Source: Halococcus sediminicola (GTDB lineage: Archaea; Halobacteriota; Halobacteria; Halobacteriales; Halococcaceae). From it: a stretch of DNA of 64,000 nucleotides. Below, one piece after another: positions 16,626-26,014 of this stretch. The first letter of the stretch is position 1, and each line of letters starts with the position of its first letter. Where the stretch lies: positions 211,600-275,599 of the forward strand of contig NZ_BBMP01000006.1 of the NCBI RefSeq assembly GCF_000755245.1, given 5' to 3'. The notes beneath the pieces are model-generated. The model searched no databases, was not told the DNA's origin, and worked only from the letters and a program-made list of their open reading frames with translations. Position numbers and translations under genes: made by a program.

Positions 16626-17728
16626 CGCTCCGGCGTCGGCGGGTCGGGGCGTCGCGGTGGATCCTCGTGCGAGAGGCCCGCCACCGCATCGGCCCCGTCG
16701 GGGCTGGTGGCGAGTTCGACGATGACGTCGGTGAGGTTCACCTTGTCGGCCATGAACGCGTCGCGCTTTTCGGACCATTTCTCGGCGAGATCGTCGTCGG
16801 CGAGCAGCGATTCGGCGCGCTCGATAGCCTGCTCGAAGGAGGCGATGTTGAATATCAGTCCCTCGTCTTCGAGTTCGATGAAGTTGCCCATGTCCGCCTC
16901 GCCCACGAAGGAGTTCGACCGGATGGCGGGCGTCCCCAGGAGGGCGGCCTCGGTGACCATCGTCTGCGTGTCGGCCACGAGGAGGTGGGCCTCACTGAGT
17001 GCGTCGTGTAACAGTCCTGGGTGGAGGTCGAACGGGCGCGCGTCGATCCCCTCGAAATCCATACTGTGGCTCTCGTCGGAGATGAACACGGTCGCGTCGT
17101 CGGCGAGACGTTCGATGAGTTCGCGCCGCTCGGCCGGCCCGATGCCCGAGTGGCTGACGTCGTGATGCGAGCCGAAGGCGTTGAACCGACAGATGACGTA
17201 TTTTTCGTCCGGCGCGACGCCGAGCTGGTCGCGGATGTCCTCGCGGGCGGTGAACACGTCGGGGTGGAGGTACGCACACTCCTTGAACCCGCGAAAGCGG
17301 TAGTGATTCGGTCCCAGATCCTTGCCGAAGGCGGCCGGCGTGAGGATGGTGTCGGCGAACGGCCGCGAGACGGCGTGGTCGAGCGACGTCGGCTCCGAGT
17401 CGAGAATCAGCGTCACCGGCGTGCGCGAGAGCGCGCCCGCGTGGGCCGCGTACGCACCCATTCCGAAGATGCGGTCGGGCGAGTACCGCCGCGTCTGCCT
17501 GAGTATCGAGAGGTAGTGGCGAGGGAGCTGATACAGGAGCGAACGTTTTTCGGTCGCTAGCCGACCGTACAACCGGTACGGGAGGTCGTGGTAGTCGAGT
17601 AGTTCTTTCGTGCAGCCGTAATCCCGAGCGAGAATCAGCACCTCGTGACCGCGCTCGTCGAGAGCTGCGACGGCGTGTTTGTAGAGGTGGACGTGCGCAG
17701 GAGTGTTCGTAAAGAACAGATAGTTCAT
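16622..17728 (-). CDS. DUF354 family GT-B-like protein
   Basis: A 368-residue protein of the DUF354 family, related in fold to UDP-GlcNAc 2-epimerase and glycosyltransferases. The N-terminal Rossmann half begins YLFFTNTPAHVHLYKHAV, and the second half contains VADTQTMVTEAALLGTPAI and SFVGEADMGNFIELEDEGL, the usual nucleotide-sugar side. It is convergent with the acyltransferase gene (4-base overlap at the stops). The C-terminal tail is Pro-rich. A role in sugar transfer or nucleotide-sugar conversion is likely but unproven. Confidence 0.75.
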   Translation of the reverse strand: MNYLFFTNTPAHVHLYKHAVAALDERGHEVLILARDYGCTKELLDYHDLPYRLYGRLATEKRSLLYQLPRHYLSILRQTRRYSPDRIFGMGAYAAHAGALSRTPVTLILDSEPTSLDHAVSRPFADTILTPAAFGKDLGPNHYRFRGFKECAYLHPDVFTAREDIRDQLGVAPDEKYVICRFNAFGSHHDVSHSGIGPAERRELIERLADDATVFISDESHSMDFEGIDARPFDLHPGLLHDALSEAHLLVADTQTMVTEAALLGTPAIRSNSFVGEADMGNFIELEDEGLIFNIASFEQAIERAESLLADDDLAEKWSEKRDAFMADKVNLTDVIVELATSPDGADAVAGLSHEDPPRRPDPPTPER

Positions 17729-17968
17729 TCCGTCGTACTGGTAGCGACGAACTCGACGCTCCTAAACACGTCGGTCCACTCACCGTATCGTGTCGTTCGT
17801 TCCGTGGCACTTGCGCCGTCCTCGTCCGACGAGCCATCCGTGAGCGGTGTGTGACGCGGATTTCGGTGCGCTCACTCGTCCGTGGTTCGCTCGGGCGAAG
17901 CCGTTAGTCATATACGACCGGCCTGCGCCACTTGAAGCGATACGCTCACACGCTGTCGAACGAAACCC

Positions 17969-19414
17969 ATGACACGAACGATTCGAACCGCAGGGATGGT
18001 ACTGGTTGTATTGCTTTCGGCGGCCGTCGGCGGCGTCGCCCTCGGCGGAACGGCGGCCGCGCTCGACGAGGGCGCGGGCGCGACGTACCCGTTGACGCCC
18101 GGCTCGAACACGCTCGGCACGTTCGTCTACGTCGCCAGACCCGGCGATGCCGTGGCCGAAAACGGCATCAAGGAGATAACGCTCGACGTGAGCGAGGGCG
18201 CAAGCGTCGCCAACGTGACCGACGACGACGTGTTCATCGCGGTGCGTGGCGGCAAGCGCATCGAGATCGCCGAGAACAACAGCGATATCGTCGAGGTCTC
18301 GAACATCAGCGTCTCCTCGAATCAAGCCGGTGACGAACTCACCATCACGCTTCCGCGGCCGGTTCGCCCACGGTTCGCCTCGGACAGCCCGAACACCGGG
18401 GCCGAAATCGCCGTCAAGGTGGGGAACTTCACGACACCGAGCCAGCCGGGCACCTACCCGATAAACGGCACGCTCACCGACCCCTCGGGAACGACCGACG
18501 GACCGGCGACGGTCACATACTCGGTGAGTTCACCGCAGATATCGATGGAAAATCAGGACCTCTCACAGTTCAGCGACCAGCAGACGCTCAACGTCTCGGC
18601 GGCGGTCCCGGGTGGCGGCTACGTCGGCGTGTTCACGAAAGCGCCGAACGGCTCACCCGGGAAACTCGTCGGTGCGACGAACGTCTCCACCACGCCGGCC
18701 GCACAGAACTACACCATCGACGTGGGCGGCAACGTCTCCGAGAGCCAGCAGCTCATGGCGGTCGCCTACACCGAGTCGTCGGGACGCTCCGCGGGCACCC
18801 GTGCGGGCGAATCATTCGACCCGAGCGCAGACCAGCCCCTCAGGGTCAACGGGACGCTCGTGAACGCGACGGCGAACGTCTCGACGCTCGACGTGGACGG
18901 AAAGGTCGAATCCGGTGGCGAGTACCCACAGGGTGCGCGGCTGTACTTCCCACAGGCCGAGTCGGGCACGAGCTATCAGGTCCGGTCGGTCGACGGAGGT
19001 GAACTCGGCTCCGCCGCGACACAGTTCCAGACGGGCGCGAACGGGACGACGGTCCTCGACACGAGCGACCTCTCGGAGGGACAGTACGCCATCACGCGTA
19101 TCGACGACGACTCGCTCGTGAGCCTCGACAACGACAGCACGACCGGTCCACAGGACGACAGCATCTTCATCACCGGCCAGCAACAGACCACGCAGGCCAC
19201 CACTCAGGCGAGCGGTACGGACGCCGCGACCGATGGCCAATCCGGTGGCGACGAAACGGCGGCTGGCGACGGGACGGACGCCGCAGCCGGCAACGACTCC
19301 GGGAACGGCAGCGGCTCGGACGACAGCAGTTCGTCCGGTCCCGGCTTCGGCATCGCCGTGGCCGTCGTCGCGTTGCTCGGCGCGGCGCTGCTCGCAACGC
19401 GGCGCGACCGCTGA
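17969..19414 (+). CDS. PGF-CTERM anchored surface protein, copy 1
   Basis: A 481-residue secreted protein. A signal peptide (MVLVVLLSAAVGGVALGGTA) is followed by a beta-rich domain (to about residue 185), a second domain with GGYVGVFTKAPNG and SESQQLMAVAYTES, a Thr/Ser/Gly/Asp-rich spacer, and a C-terminal PGF sorting helix (SGPGFGIAVAVVALLGAALL, then RRDR). Archaeosortase A would cleave there and join it to lipid. Many NxS/T sites suggest N-glycosylation. Its neighbours are glycan genes, so it may carry their product. A TATA-like TCATATACG lies at 17908-17916. Confidence 0.85.
   Translation: MTRTIRTAGMVLVVLLSAAVGGVALGGTAAALDEGAGATYPLTPGSNTLGTFVYVARPGDAVAENGIKEITLDVSEGASVANVTDDDVFIAVRGGKRIEIAENNSDIVEVSNISVSSNQAGDELTITLPRPVRPRFASDSPNTGAEIAVKVGNFTTPSQPGTYPINGTLTDPSGTTDGPATVTYSVSSPQISMENQDLSQFSDQQTLNVSAAVPGGGYVGVFTKAPNGSPGKLVGATNVSTTPAAQNYTIDVGGNVSESQQLMAVAYTESSGRSAGTRAGESFDPSADQPLRVNGTLVNATANVSTLDVDGKVESGGEYPQGARLYFPQAESGTSYQVRSVDGGELGSAATQFQTGANGTTVLDTSDLSEGQYAITRIDDDSLVSLDNDSTTGPQDDSIFITGQQQTTQATTQASGTDAATDGQSGGDETAAGDGTDAAAGNDSGNGSGSDDSSSSGPGFGIAVAVVALLGAALLATRRDR
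19321..19407 (+). repeat. 87-bp direct repeat, copy A (PGF-CTERM cassette)
   Basis: Encodes the C-terminal sorting signal of the first surface protein. It matches 20960-21046 at 86 of 87 positions by eye, whereas the rest of the two genes has diverged clearly. Confidence 0.85.
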
Positions 19415-19445
19415 ATCGGCCGCTGTCGTCGTCACGAACGTCCGA

Positions 19446-19450
19446 TTTTT
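19446..19450 (+). terminator. T5 tract after surface protein copy 1
   Basis: Five T residues about 32 bases beyond the stop at 19414. A short perfect stem, CGGCCGA-AA-TCGGCCG (19578-19593), lies farther down in the same 235-base gap. Confidence 0.35.
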
Positions 19451-19649
19451 CGCCGTTCCGACATCCGGGAACGGAGCCCGTAGTGGCTTGCGCTACCACG
19501 ACACATGGATGCGAACCGATAGAAATGAGTACGATGCGGCTGACAGCTACACCTACGAGGGAGCCATCCCGTGATCCGAGCGGCCGAAATCGGCCGTTGT
19601 ATCCGTCACGAGCGGCTCTCGGAGACCACACAATGAGGGATCTACAGCC

Positions 19650-21050
19650 ATGACGACGGCACGGCGCAGCGTATTCATGATTACCGTAGTGCTCGTTTCG
19701 GCACTCGTCGGCGGCATCGCCTTCACAGGATCGGCGGCAGCGCTCAACTCTGATACCGCGGCACCGTACCCGCACTCGCCCGGAACGAACGCGGCCGAGT
19801 TTCCCGTCTCGGTCGTCGCCCAGTCGAGCGACGCCATCACGCAAAACGGCATGAAGTCGATGACGCTCGACTTCGGTGCGAGCAGCGGGTTCGACGGGAG
19901 CGTCGGCAACGTCAGCGCGAGTTCGGCCTCGGTCATCGTCGCCAGCTCGGACGGGCAGCGGACGGTCGATCCCGCGAACGTCTCGACGACGCAGAACGGA
20001 CAGATCACGCTCACCTTCCAGCAGCCGGTGTCGGTCGGTGCCGGCGACCGCATCGTCGCCGACGTCCCGAACGTGACGACACCCTCGGCCGACGGGAGCT
20101 ACACGATCGGCGTCTCGGCGACGACGCCCTCGGGCACGACCGACGGTCCGGTGACCGACGACTACCGGGTCGCGAGCGCGTCGCTTTCGTTCCCGAACCA
20201 GAGCGCCTCGCAGTTCAGCGCGAACCAGTCGGTGAACGTCTCGGGCGTCATTCCGAACGCAGGCTACATCGGCGTGTTCACCGTCGCCGACAACGGCTCG
20301 CGCGGGGAGCTGGTCGGCAGCACCGAGCCCATCATCGCGCTGTACAACCAGCGCAACTACACCGTCAATCTCAACGGGAACGTCGACGAGAGCCAGCAGC
20401 TGATGGCCGTCGCCTACTACGAGACCAGCGGCGATACGCAGTCCGACCGGCTGAACGGCACGTTCGATCCGAACGAGGACGCCGTCGTGACGAACAACGG
20501 CCAGCCGGCGAACACGACCGGCTTCGTCACCACCGTCGACGCCGACGGGCGCGTCGAATCCGGCAGCGAGTACGACCAGGGGGCACGGCTCTACTTCGGA
20601 CAGGGCGAGCCGAGCACGGGCTATCAGCTCCAGACGGTCGAGAACGGCAGCGCCGGCCGCACCGTGACACAGTTCGAGACCGCCGCGAACGGCTCGGCCA
20701 CGCTCGATACCGGCGAACTGGAGCAGGGTCAGTACGTCGTCACGCGCATCGACGACGGCTCGGTGGTCAGCCTCGACAACGACAGCACGACCAGCCCACA
20801 GGACGACAGCATCTACATCACCGGCCAGCAGTTCACCGAGGCGACCGCCACGACCGGCAGTAGCGGCGGTGGCTCGAACGCCTCCGGTGACTCGAACGCG
20901 AGCGCCGGCAACGAAAGCGGCGCTGGCGACAACGGCTCCGGAAACGGCAGCGGTTCGGGCGACAGCAGTTCGTCCGGTCCCGGCTTCGGCATCGCCGTGG
21001 CCGTCGTCGCGCTGCTCGGCGCGGCGCTGCTCGCAACGCGGCGCGAGTAA
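19650..21050 (+). CDS. PGF-CTERM anchored surface protein, copy 2
   Basis: A 466-residue paralogue of the preceding gene with the same order: signal peptide (SVFMITVVLVSALVGGIAF region), beta-rich domain, second domain with AGYIGVFTVADNG and DESQQLMAVAYYET, acidic Ser/Gly/Asn spacer, and PGF-CTERM helix. Shared blocks such as QGARLYF and ITRIDD followed by SLDNDSTT show a tandem duplication. The C-terminal 87 bases are almost identical to copy 1. It likely sits on the cell surface as a glycosylated, lipid-anchored protein; its specific role is unknown. Confidence 0.85.
   Translation: MTTARRSVFMITVVLVSALVGGIAFTGSAAALNSDTAAPYPHSPGTNAAEFPVSVVAQSSDAITQNGMKSMTLDFGASSGFDGSVGNVSASSASVIVASSDGQRTVDPANVSTTQNGQITLTFQQPVSVGAGDRIVADVPNVTTPSADGSYTIGVSATTPSGTTDGPVTDDYRVASASLSFPNQSASQFSANQSVNVSGVIPNAGYIGVFTVADNGSRGELVGSTEPIIALYNQRNYTVNLNGNVDESQQLMAVAYYETSGDTQSDRLNGTFDPNEDAVVTNNGQPANTTGFVTTVDADGRVESGSEYDQGARLYFGQGEPSTGYQLQTVENGSAGRTVTQFETAANGSATLDTGELEQGQYVVTRIDDGSVVSLDNDSTTSPQDDSIYITGQQFTEATATTGSSGGGSNASGDSNASAGNESGAGDNGSGNGSGSGDSSSSGPGFGIAVAVVALLGAALLATRRE
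20960..21046 (+). repeat. 87-bp direct repeat, copy B (PGF-CTERM cassette)
   Basis: Second copy of the sorting-signal cassette; one mismatch to 19321-19407 (C for T in the Leu codon). Confidence 0.85.
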
Positions 21051-21108
21051 TCGACCTGTCGCTTCGATTCCGACGAACGGATTTGTCTCGACCGAGTTCT
21101 TCCATCCG

Positions 21109-22311
21109 ATGACAGCATCGCAACTCCGACCGACGGGACTCACGGGCGAACTACTCGGGAAGACGCTCGGCTACGCCCGCGAGCGCGACTACACCGGCTG
21201 GGACTACGGCGACGGGATGAGCAGCCGGCTGTTGCAGGCGCTGCCCGTCGAGAACAAGTGGGTGAACCTCGCGGTCCAGGAGACCATCAAGCGCGCGCCG
21301 GTCAACGTGCGCCCGCTCTTTCTCGTCGAGCAGCGGCGCAACTACAAGGGCACGGCTCTATTCACGATGGCGAACCTCACGGCCCACAGGCTGGGTCTCG
21401 GCGAGAAGGGCGGCGTCGACTACGAACGGGAGGCGCGCGCCCTCGCCGATTGGCTGATCGCGGAGCGCACGCCGGGCTACGCGGGCTTCTGTGGCGCACA
21501 CCGCCACGAGATCCAGCATCTCGACATCAAGGGCCTGCCCTCCTACCCCGACATGGTCTCGACGTCGTACGCGGTGCGGGCGCTGCTCGCGGCCCACGAC
21601 GCCGATCTCGATACTGGCGACGTCGACTACGCCGAGGTCGTGCGCTCGGTCGCCGACTTCATCGACGAGGACCTCGAATACGAGGAGATCGACGAGGGCG
21701 CGCGGATGAAGTACGTCCCGGCGTGGTCGTCGGACCACTATACCCTCAATGCGGTCGCGCTCGGCGGCGTGACGCTGCTCGAACTCGGCGCGCGTTTCGG
21801 CGAACCACACCGCGAGCGCGGCGAGAAACTCCTCGACTACGTGGTCTCGCGCCAGCGGCCGGAGGGCGGGTGGATGTACCGCGACCCGCCCTCGGCGTCG
21901 CATCTGTCGATGGACAGCCACCACAACGGGTTCGTCATCGAGTCGCTGCTGCGCCATCGCGAACTCACCGGCTCCGACAGGTACTCCGAGGTGCTCGACG
22001 ACGCACTCGCGTTCTATCGGGAGGACCTCTTCGAGGACGACGGCGCGCCCAACTGGGACGAGTCCAACAGATATCCACGGGACATTCACGCGGCCGCACA
22101 GGGCATCATCGTCTTCAGCCGCGCCGGCGAGTTCGCGGCCGCCGAGCGCGTCATCGACTGGGTGCTCGGGACGCTGTACGTCGGCGACGGGAAGTTCCGC
22201 TACCGGCGCGAGCGGTTCTTCACCAAGCGGGTCACGCTGATGCGGTGGTGCGAGGCGTGGATGGCGTACGCGCTGGCGACCTATCTCGACCAGCGCGCCG
22301 CGAGCGAGTGA
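21109..22311 (+). CDS. Alpha/alpha-toroid protein of a surface-glycan locus, paralogue 1
   Basis: A 400-residue soluble protein composed of repeated helix pairs in the style of (alpha/alpha)6 or terpenoid-cyclase/six-hairpin toroids. Repeat marks include NYKGTALFTMANL, HLSMDSHHNGFVIESLL, LFEDDGAPNWDESNRYPRD and MRWCEAWMAYALATYL. It is clearly homologous to the protein at 26011. Proteins like this are often misnamed in haloarchaea; no catalytic assignment is safe, but a glycan-epimerising, hydrolysing or lyase-type role would fit the fold and the neighbours. The ATG at 21109 follows the surface-protein stop by 58 bases. Confidence 0.7.
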   Translation: MTASQLRPTGLTGELLGKTLGYARERDYTGWDYGDGMSSRLLQALPVENKWVNLAVQETIKRAPVNVRPLFLVEQRRNYKGTALFTMANLTAHRLGLGEKGGVDYEREARALADWLIAERTPGYAGFCGAHRHEIQHLDIKGLPSYPDMVSTSYAVRALLAAHDADLDTGDVDYAEVVRSVADFIDEDLEYEEIDEGARMKYVPAWSSDHYTLNAVALGGVTLLELGARFGEPHRERGEKLLDYVVSRQRPEGGWMYRDPPSASHLSMDSHHNGFVIESLLRHRELTGSDRYSEVLDDALAFYREDLFEDDGAPNWDESNRYPRDIHAAAQGIIVFSRAGEFAAAERVIDWVLGTLYVGDGKFRYRRERFFTKRVTLMRWCEAWMAYALATYLDQRAASE

Positions 22312-22425
22312 TGCGAGTTTCCCAACCGGTGAGATAGTTTCGTCGCCGCTCACCGCGAACAGCGCCGATCGCTTTCGACAGATTTGATAAGCCTGCTGGC
22401 GAAGGTGGGGTAATGATGCCGCCGC

Positions 22426-22433
22426 TTTATATA
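22426..22433 (+). promoter_or_regulatory. TATA box of the wecB operon
   Basis: TTTATATA, one of the strongest TATA matches in the window. The expected start of transcription is near 22455, about 80 bases before wecB and 8 before a short upstream frame at 22463. The gap 22312-22533 holds nothing else. Confidence 0.6.
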
Positions 22434-22462
22434 CGGGATCGGTTACACAGAGGGGCGGTGCT

Positions 22463-22537
22463 GTGAGCGACGCCTCGACGACCGACGGTTCGTCGGTCCC
22501 GGAACCCGGCGAGCCGAAACGGAGAGCGAGCCGATGA
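22463..22537 (+). CDS. Possible 24-residue leader ORF overlapping wecB
   Basis: GTG at 22463 opens a 24-codon frame whose TGA overlaps the wecB ATG (ATGA). Composition is haloarchaeal (Ser, Asp, Glu, Pro rich). It could be a coupling leader peptide; no homology is known to me. Confidence 0.3.
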   Translation: MSDASTTDGSSVPEPGEPKRRASR

Positions 22538-23652
22538 CCGACGGGACGACCGTGACCATCGTGCTCGGCACGCGCCCGGAGATCATCAAGCTCGCGCCCG
22601 TCATCGACGCCTGCGAAGAACGAGGGATCGCCTACAGCGTCGTCCACACCGGCCAGCACTACTCCGAGGAGCTGGATACGGTCTTTTTCGACCAGCTCGA
22701 ACTGCCGACGCCCGACCACAACCTCGGCGTCGGCTCCGGTTCCCAGAGCGAGCAGACCGGCGCGATGATCCCCGCCATTGAAGCTGTCCTGCTCGACGAG
22801 CAGCCCGAGCTCGTCCTCGTCCAGGGCGACACGAACTCCGTGCTCGCGGGGGCCATCGCCGCGAGCAAGCTCGAGTGCGAAGTGGGCCACGTCGAGGCCG
22901 GCCTGCGCAGTTTCGACAGAAGCATGCCCGAAGAAGTCAATCGCGTGCTCGCCGATCACGCCGCCGACTACCTCTTCGCGCCGACCGAACAGGCCGCAAA
23001 CTATCTCCACGAGGAGGGTATCCCCGACGAGCGCGTCCATATCACTGGCAACACCATCGTCGACTCGGTGATGGGCTACCGCGACCTCGCGGCCGAGAAG
23101 AGCGCTGTCCTCGACGAACTCGGTCTCGACGCCGGCGAGTTCTGTCTCCTGACTGCCCACCGCGCCGAGAACGTCGACGACCGTGAGCGCTTCGAGAGCC
23201 TGCTCGACGGCGTGGCACGCTTCGCCCGTGAATCGGATCTCGACGTCGTCTATCCGGTCCATCCGCGCGCTGCGGAGCGCCTCGCTGCGTTCGACATCGG
23301 GATGCCAGCGGAGATCACGCCCATCGACTCGCAGGACTTCCTCGATTTCCTCCGGCTCGAAAGCACGGCCACGCTGGTCCTCACCGACTCCGGGGGTGTC
23401 CAGGAGGAGACCTGCATCCTCGGTACGCCCTGTGTCACCCTTCGGGACAACACCGAGCGGCCCGAGACGGTCGATGTCGGTGCGAACCGCGTCATCGGCA
23501 TCGGTCCCGAGAGCATCGTCGCCGGGGCGCGCGAAGCGCTCGACAGCCCGAACGATTGGGAGAACCCCTTCGGCGACGGGCGGAGCGCCGAGCGGATCCT
23601 CGACATCGCGAATCTCGGGCCGACCACGTCGGTCGAGGAGGTGTGCGGATGA
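22534..23652 (+). CDS. wecB: UDP-N-acetylglucosamine 2-epimerase (non-hydrolysing)
   Basis: A 372-residue cytoplasmic enzyme converting UDP-GlcNAc to UDP-ManNAc. Signature parts are VLGTRPEIIKLAPVI at the N-terminus, VVHTGQHYSEELD, VQGDTNSVLAG, HVEAGLRSFDRSMPEEVNR, LTAHRAENVD and TDSGGVQEETCILGTPCVTLR. Length and motifs are normal. The next gene, wecC, overlaps by ATGA, so the pair supplies UDP-ManNAcA to the glycan locus. Confidence 0.95.
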   Translation: MTDGTTVTIVLGTRPEIIKLAPVIDACEERGIAYSVVHTGQHYSEELDTVFFDQLELPTPDHNLGVGSGSQSEQTGAMIPAIEAVLLDEQPELVLVQGDTNSVLAGAIAASKLECEVGHVEAGLRSFDRSMPEEVNRVLADHAADYLFAPTEQAANYLHEEGIPDERVHITGNTIVDSVMGYRDLAAEKSAVLDELGLDAGEFCLLTAHRAENVDDRERFESLLDGVARFARESDLDVVYPVHPRAAERLAAFDIGMPAEITPIDSQDFLDFLRLESTATLVLTDSGGVQEETCILGTPCVTLRDNTERPETVDVGANRVIGIGPESIVAGAREALDSPNDWENPFGDGRSAERILDIANLGPTTSVEEVCG

Positions 23653-24920
23653 GTTCGGTCTGTGTTCACGGGCTGGGCTACATCGGTCTACCGACGGCGG
23701 CGATGCTCGCCAACAGTGGCCACGATGTCACCGGCTACGACGTCGATGCGGACCTGCTCGACCGGCTCGACAGCGGCGACGTTCCCGTCGACGAACCGGG
23801 TCTCGGCGAGTTCGTCACCGACGCGCTCGCGGGGAGTCTGTCGGTCTCGGACGAGGTGCCACCCGCCGACTACCACCTCGTCTGTGTGCCGACGCCGCTC
23901 GACGGCGACCGTGCAGATCTCGCCTTCGTCGAGAGCGCCGCCGAGGCGGTCGCCGAGGTGCTCCGGGCGAACGACACGGTGATCCTCGAGTCCACAGTGC
24001 CGCCGGGGACCACGGTCGAGACGGTCGCACCGATTCTCGAAACCTCGGGGCTGTCGGTCGGCGAGTTCTCGCTCGCGTATTCGCCCGAGACGGTGCTTCC
24101 GGGGAGCGTCATCGCTGAACTGCGCGCGAACGACCGCGCGGTCGGCGGCATCGACGAGCGGTCGGTCGAGCGCGCGGCGGCACTTTATGATTCCTTCGTC
24201 GAGGGCACACTCAGGAAGACGGCGAACCCGACGCTCGCGGAGTTCGTCAAACTCATCCAGAACACCTACCGCGACGTGAACATCGCGCTCGCCAACGAGC
24301 TGGCGATGATCGCCGCCGACTACGACCTCGACTCGCGCGAGGCAATCGCGCTGGCGAACCACCACCCCCGGGTAAACCTCCACCAGCCGGGACCCGGTGT
24401 GGGCGGTCACTGCATCCCCATCGACCCGCTGTTTTTGGGGCAAGACTCCCAAAAAATTGACCTCATCGAGCGCGCCCGCGCGATCAACGACGGGATGGCC
24501 GAGTACGTCACCGACCTGCTGGAGAGCCATCTCGATTCGCTCGCCGACTCCTCGGTAGCGGTCCTCGGCGTCGCCTACAAGGGCAACGTCGCCGACGCGC
24601 GCGAGAGTCCGGGCCTGCGCCTCGCGGAAGTGCTCCAGACCCGGACGCAGGTGGCGGGAGCCACCGGAACGAGCGAGGCGGGCGTCGACGTGCGCCTCAC
24701 CGATCCACACGTGGCCGACCAGCGGTTCGCGCTCGCGCCCCTCGACGAGGCGCTTTCGGGGGCGGACGCGATCGTCATCGCCACCGACCACGACGAATAC
24801 ACCGAACTGGACCCTGTCGAAATCGCAGCGCAACTCGACGGAGATGTCGTCATCGATGCGAAAGGACTGCTCGACGCCGCCGCGTGGGAGGCGGCCGGAC
24901 TGCAGGTCGTCCGGCTATGA
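23649..24920 (+). CDS. wecC: UDP-N-acetyl-D-mannosamine dehydrogenase (nucleotide-sugar dehydrogenase)
   Basis: A 423-residue NAD-dependent enzyme that oxidises UDP-ManNAc to UDP-ManNAcA. N-terminal Rossmann GLGYIGLPTAAMLANSGH, middle SPETVLPGSVIAEL, NPTLAEFVKLIQNTYRDVNI, and the conserved Cys in GPGVGGHCIPIDPLFL are present, followed by AYKGNVADARESPGL in the UDP-binding third domain. Neighbouring wecB indicates the ManNAc substrate over glucose. The start at 23649 overlaps the wecB stop by 4 bases. Confidence 0.93.
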   Translation: MSSVCVHGLGYIGLPTAAMLANSGHDVTGYDVDADLLDRLDSGDVPVDEPGLGEFVTDALAGSLSVSDEVPPADYHLVCVPTPLDGDRADLAFVESAAEAVAEVLRANDTVILESTVPPGTTVETVAPILETSGLSVGEFSLAYSPETVLPGSVIAELRANDRAVGGIDERSVERAAALYDSFVEGTLRKTANPTLAEFVKLIQNTYRDVNIALANELAMIAADYDLDSREAIALANHHPRVNLHQPGPGVGGHCIPIDPLFLGQDSQKIDLIERARAINDGMAEYVTDLLESHLDSLADSSVAVLGVAYKGNVADARESPGLRLAEVLQTRTQVAGATGTSEAGVDVRLTDPHVADQRFALAPLDEALSGADAIVIATDHDEYTELDPVEIAAQLDGDVVIDAKGLLDAAAWEAAGLQVVRL

Positions 24921-26014
24921 GCGGTCACGGGGAGCACGCCGCGAGCACGCCCGCCGCACGAACGCGGCCGGTGCGGGCGTGGATCGACCTCGTGAGTCCG
25001 TCCCACCCCTTCTTTTTCGCGGCACTCGCCAAACGGCTCGACGGGGTTGCGGTGGCGACCACGGTCAGAGAGAAAACCGAGACCGTCTCGCTCGCCCGCG
25101 AGGTGGGGTTCACCCACCGCGTCGTCGGCCGGGATTTCGACAACTCGTTGGTCAGAAAGGTCGGTATTCCGCTCCGAACCGCACAGCTGGCCATCGAGGC
25201 GCCCGACTGCGACGTGTCGCTGTCTTCGCGCAACGCGATGTGCGTGCTTGCCTCCAAGGTTCGAGGGATTCCCTCGATACACTTCACGGACAACGACATC
25301 ACCGCTCACATCGACGGTCTCTGGGTCGAAGAACTGTATAATCGCTTCGAGGCCGCCGCGACCCACAACGTCGTGCCGCGGGCGTTCGCGACCGAGGAAC
25401 TCACGCGGTGGGGCGCGGATGCCGATTCGATACACACCTACGACGGCTACAAAGAGGACGTCTACGTCGCCAACTTCGAGCCGGATTCGACCTTTCCCGA
25501 CCAGCTCCCGTTCGCGAGCGGCGAGTACATCGTCGTGCGCCCGGAGGCGCTGACGGCGGCGTACGTCGACGCCGATTCCATCGTACCCGACCTGCTCGCG
25601 GCGGCCACGGAGCGCGACATCGGCGTCGTCTATCTCCCGCGCGGGCGCGGCGACGAAACGCACGCCCACGACTACCCGGAGAGCGCGGTGTACGTTCCGG
25701 ATGGGGCGGTCAACGGGTTGCAACTGGCGTGGCACGCCCGCTGTGTGCTCACCGGTTCGGGAACGATGTCTCGCGAGGCAGCCTGCATGGAGAAGCCCGC
25801 GGTATCGTTCTTCCCGAACACCCTCTTATCGGTCGATCAGGAACTCGTCGCCGACGGGCGCATCTTCCACTCGCGAGATCCCGTGAAGATAATCGAACAC
25901 ATCGCCGCGCTCGACGAAAGCGACGTCGCGCCTGACCGTGAGCGCGCGCGTGCGGTGCGCGACGAGGTCGTCGAACTCACGGGTGAACTGATTCGGTTGT
26001 GTGGGGAGCGATGA
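24917..26014 (+). CDS. DUF354 family GT-B-like protein
   Basis: A 365-residue protein. After a short N-terminal stretch come WIDLVSPSHPFFFAALAKRL and VGFTHRVVGRDF (first Rossmann half), SLSSRNAMCVLASKVRGIPSI, then TGSGTMSREAACMEKPAVSF in the second half. This is the DUF354 pattern common in archaeal polysaccharide loci and related to UDP-sugar epimerases and transferases. It overlaps wecC and the toroid gene by 4 bases each, so it is co-translated with the UDP-ManNAcA pathway and may use that sugar. Confidence 0.75.
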   Translation: MSGHGEHAASTPAARTRPVRAWIDLVSPSHPFFFAALAKRLDGVAVATTVREKTETVSLAREVGFTHRVVGRDFDNSLVRKVGIPLRTAQLAIEAPDCDVSLSSRNAMCVLASKVRGIPSIHFTDNDITAHIDGLWVEELYNRFEAAATHNVVPRAFATEELTRWGADADSIHTYDGYKEDVYVANFEPDSTFPDQLPFASGEYIVVRPEALTAAYVDADSIVPDLLAAATERDIGVVYLPRGRGDETHAHDYPESAVYVPDGAVNGLQLAWHARCVLTGSGTMSREAACMEKPAVSFFPNTLLSVDQELVADGRIFHSRDPVKIIEHIAALDESDVAPDRERARAVRDEVVELTGELIRLCGER

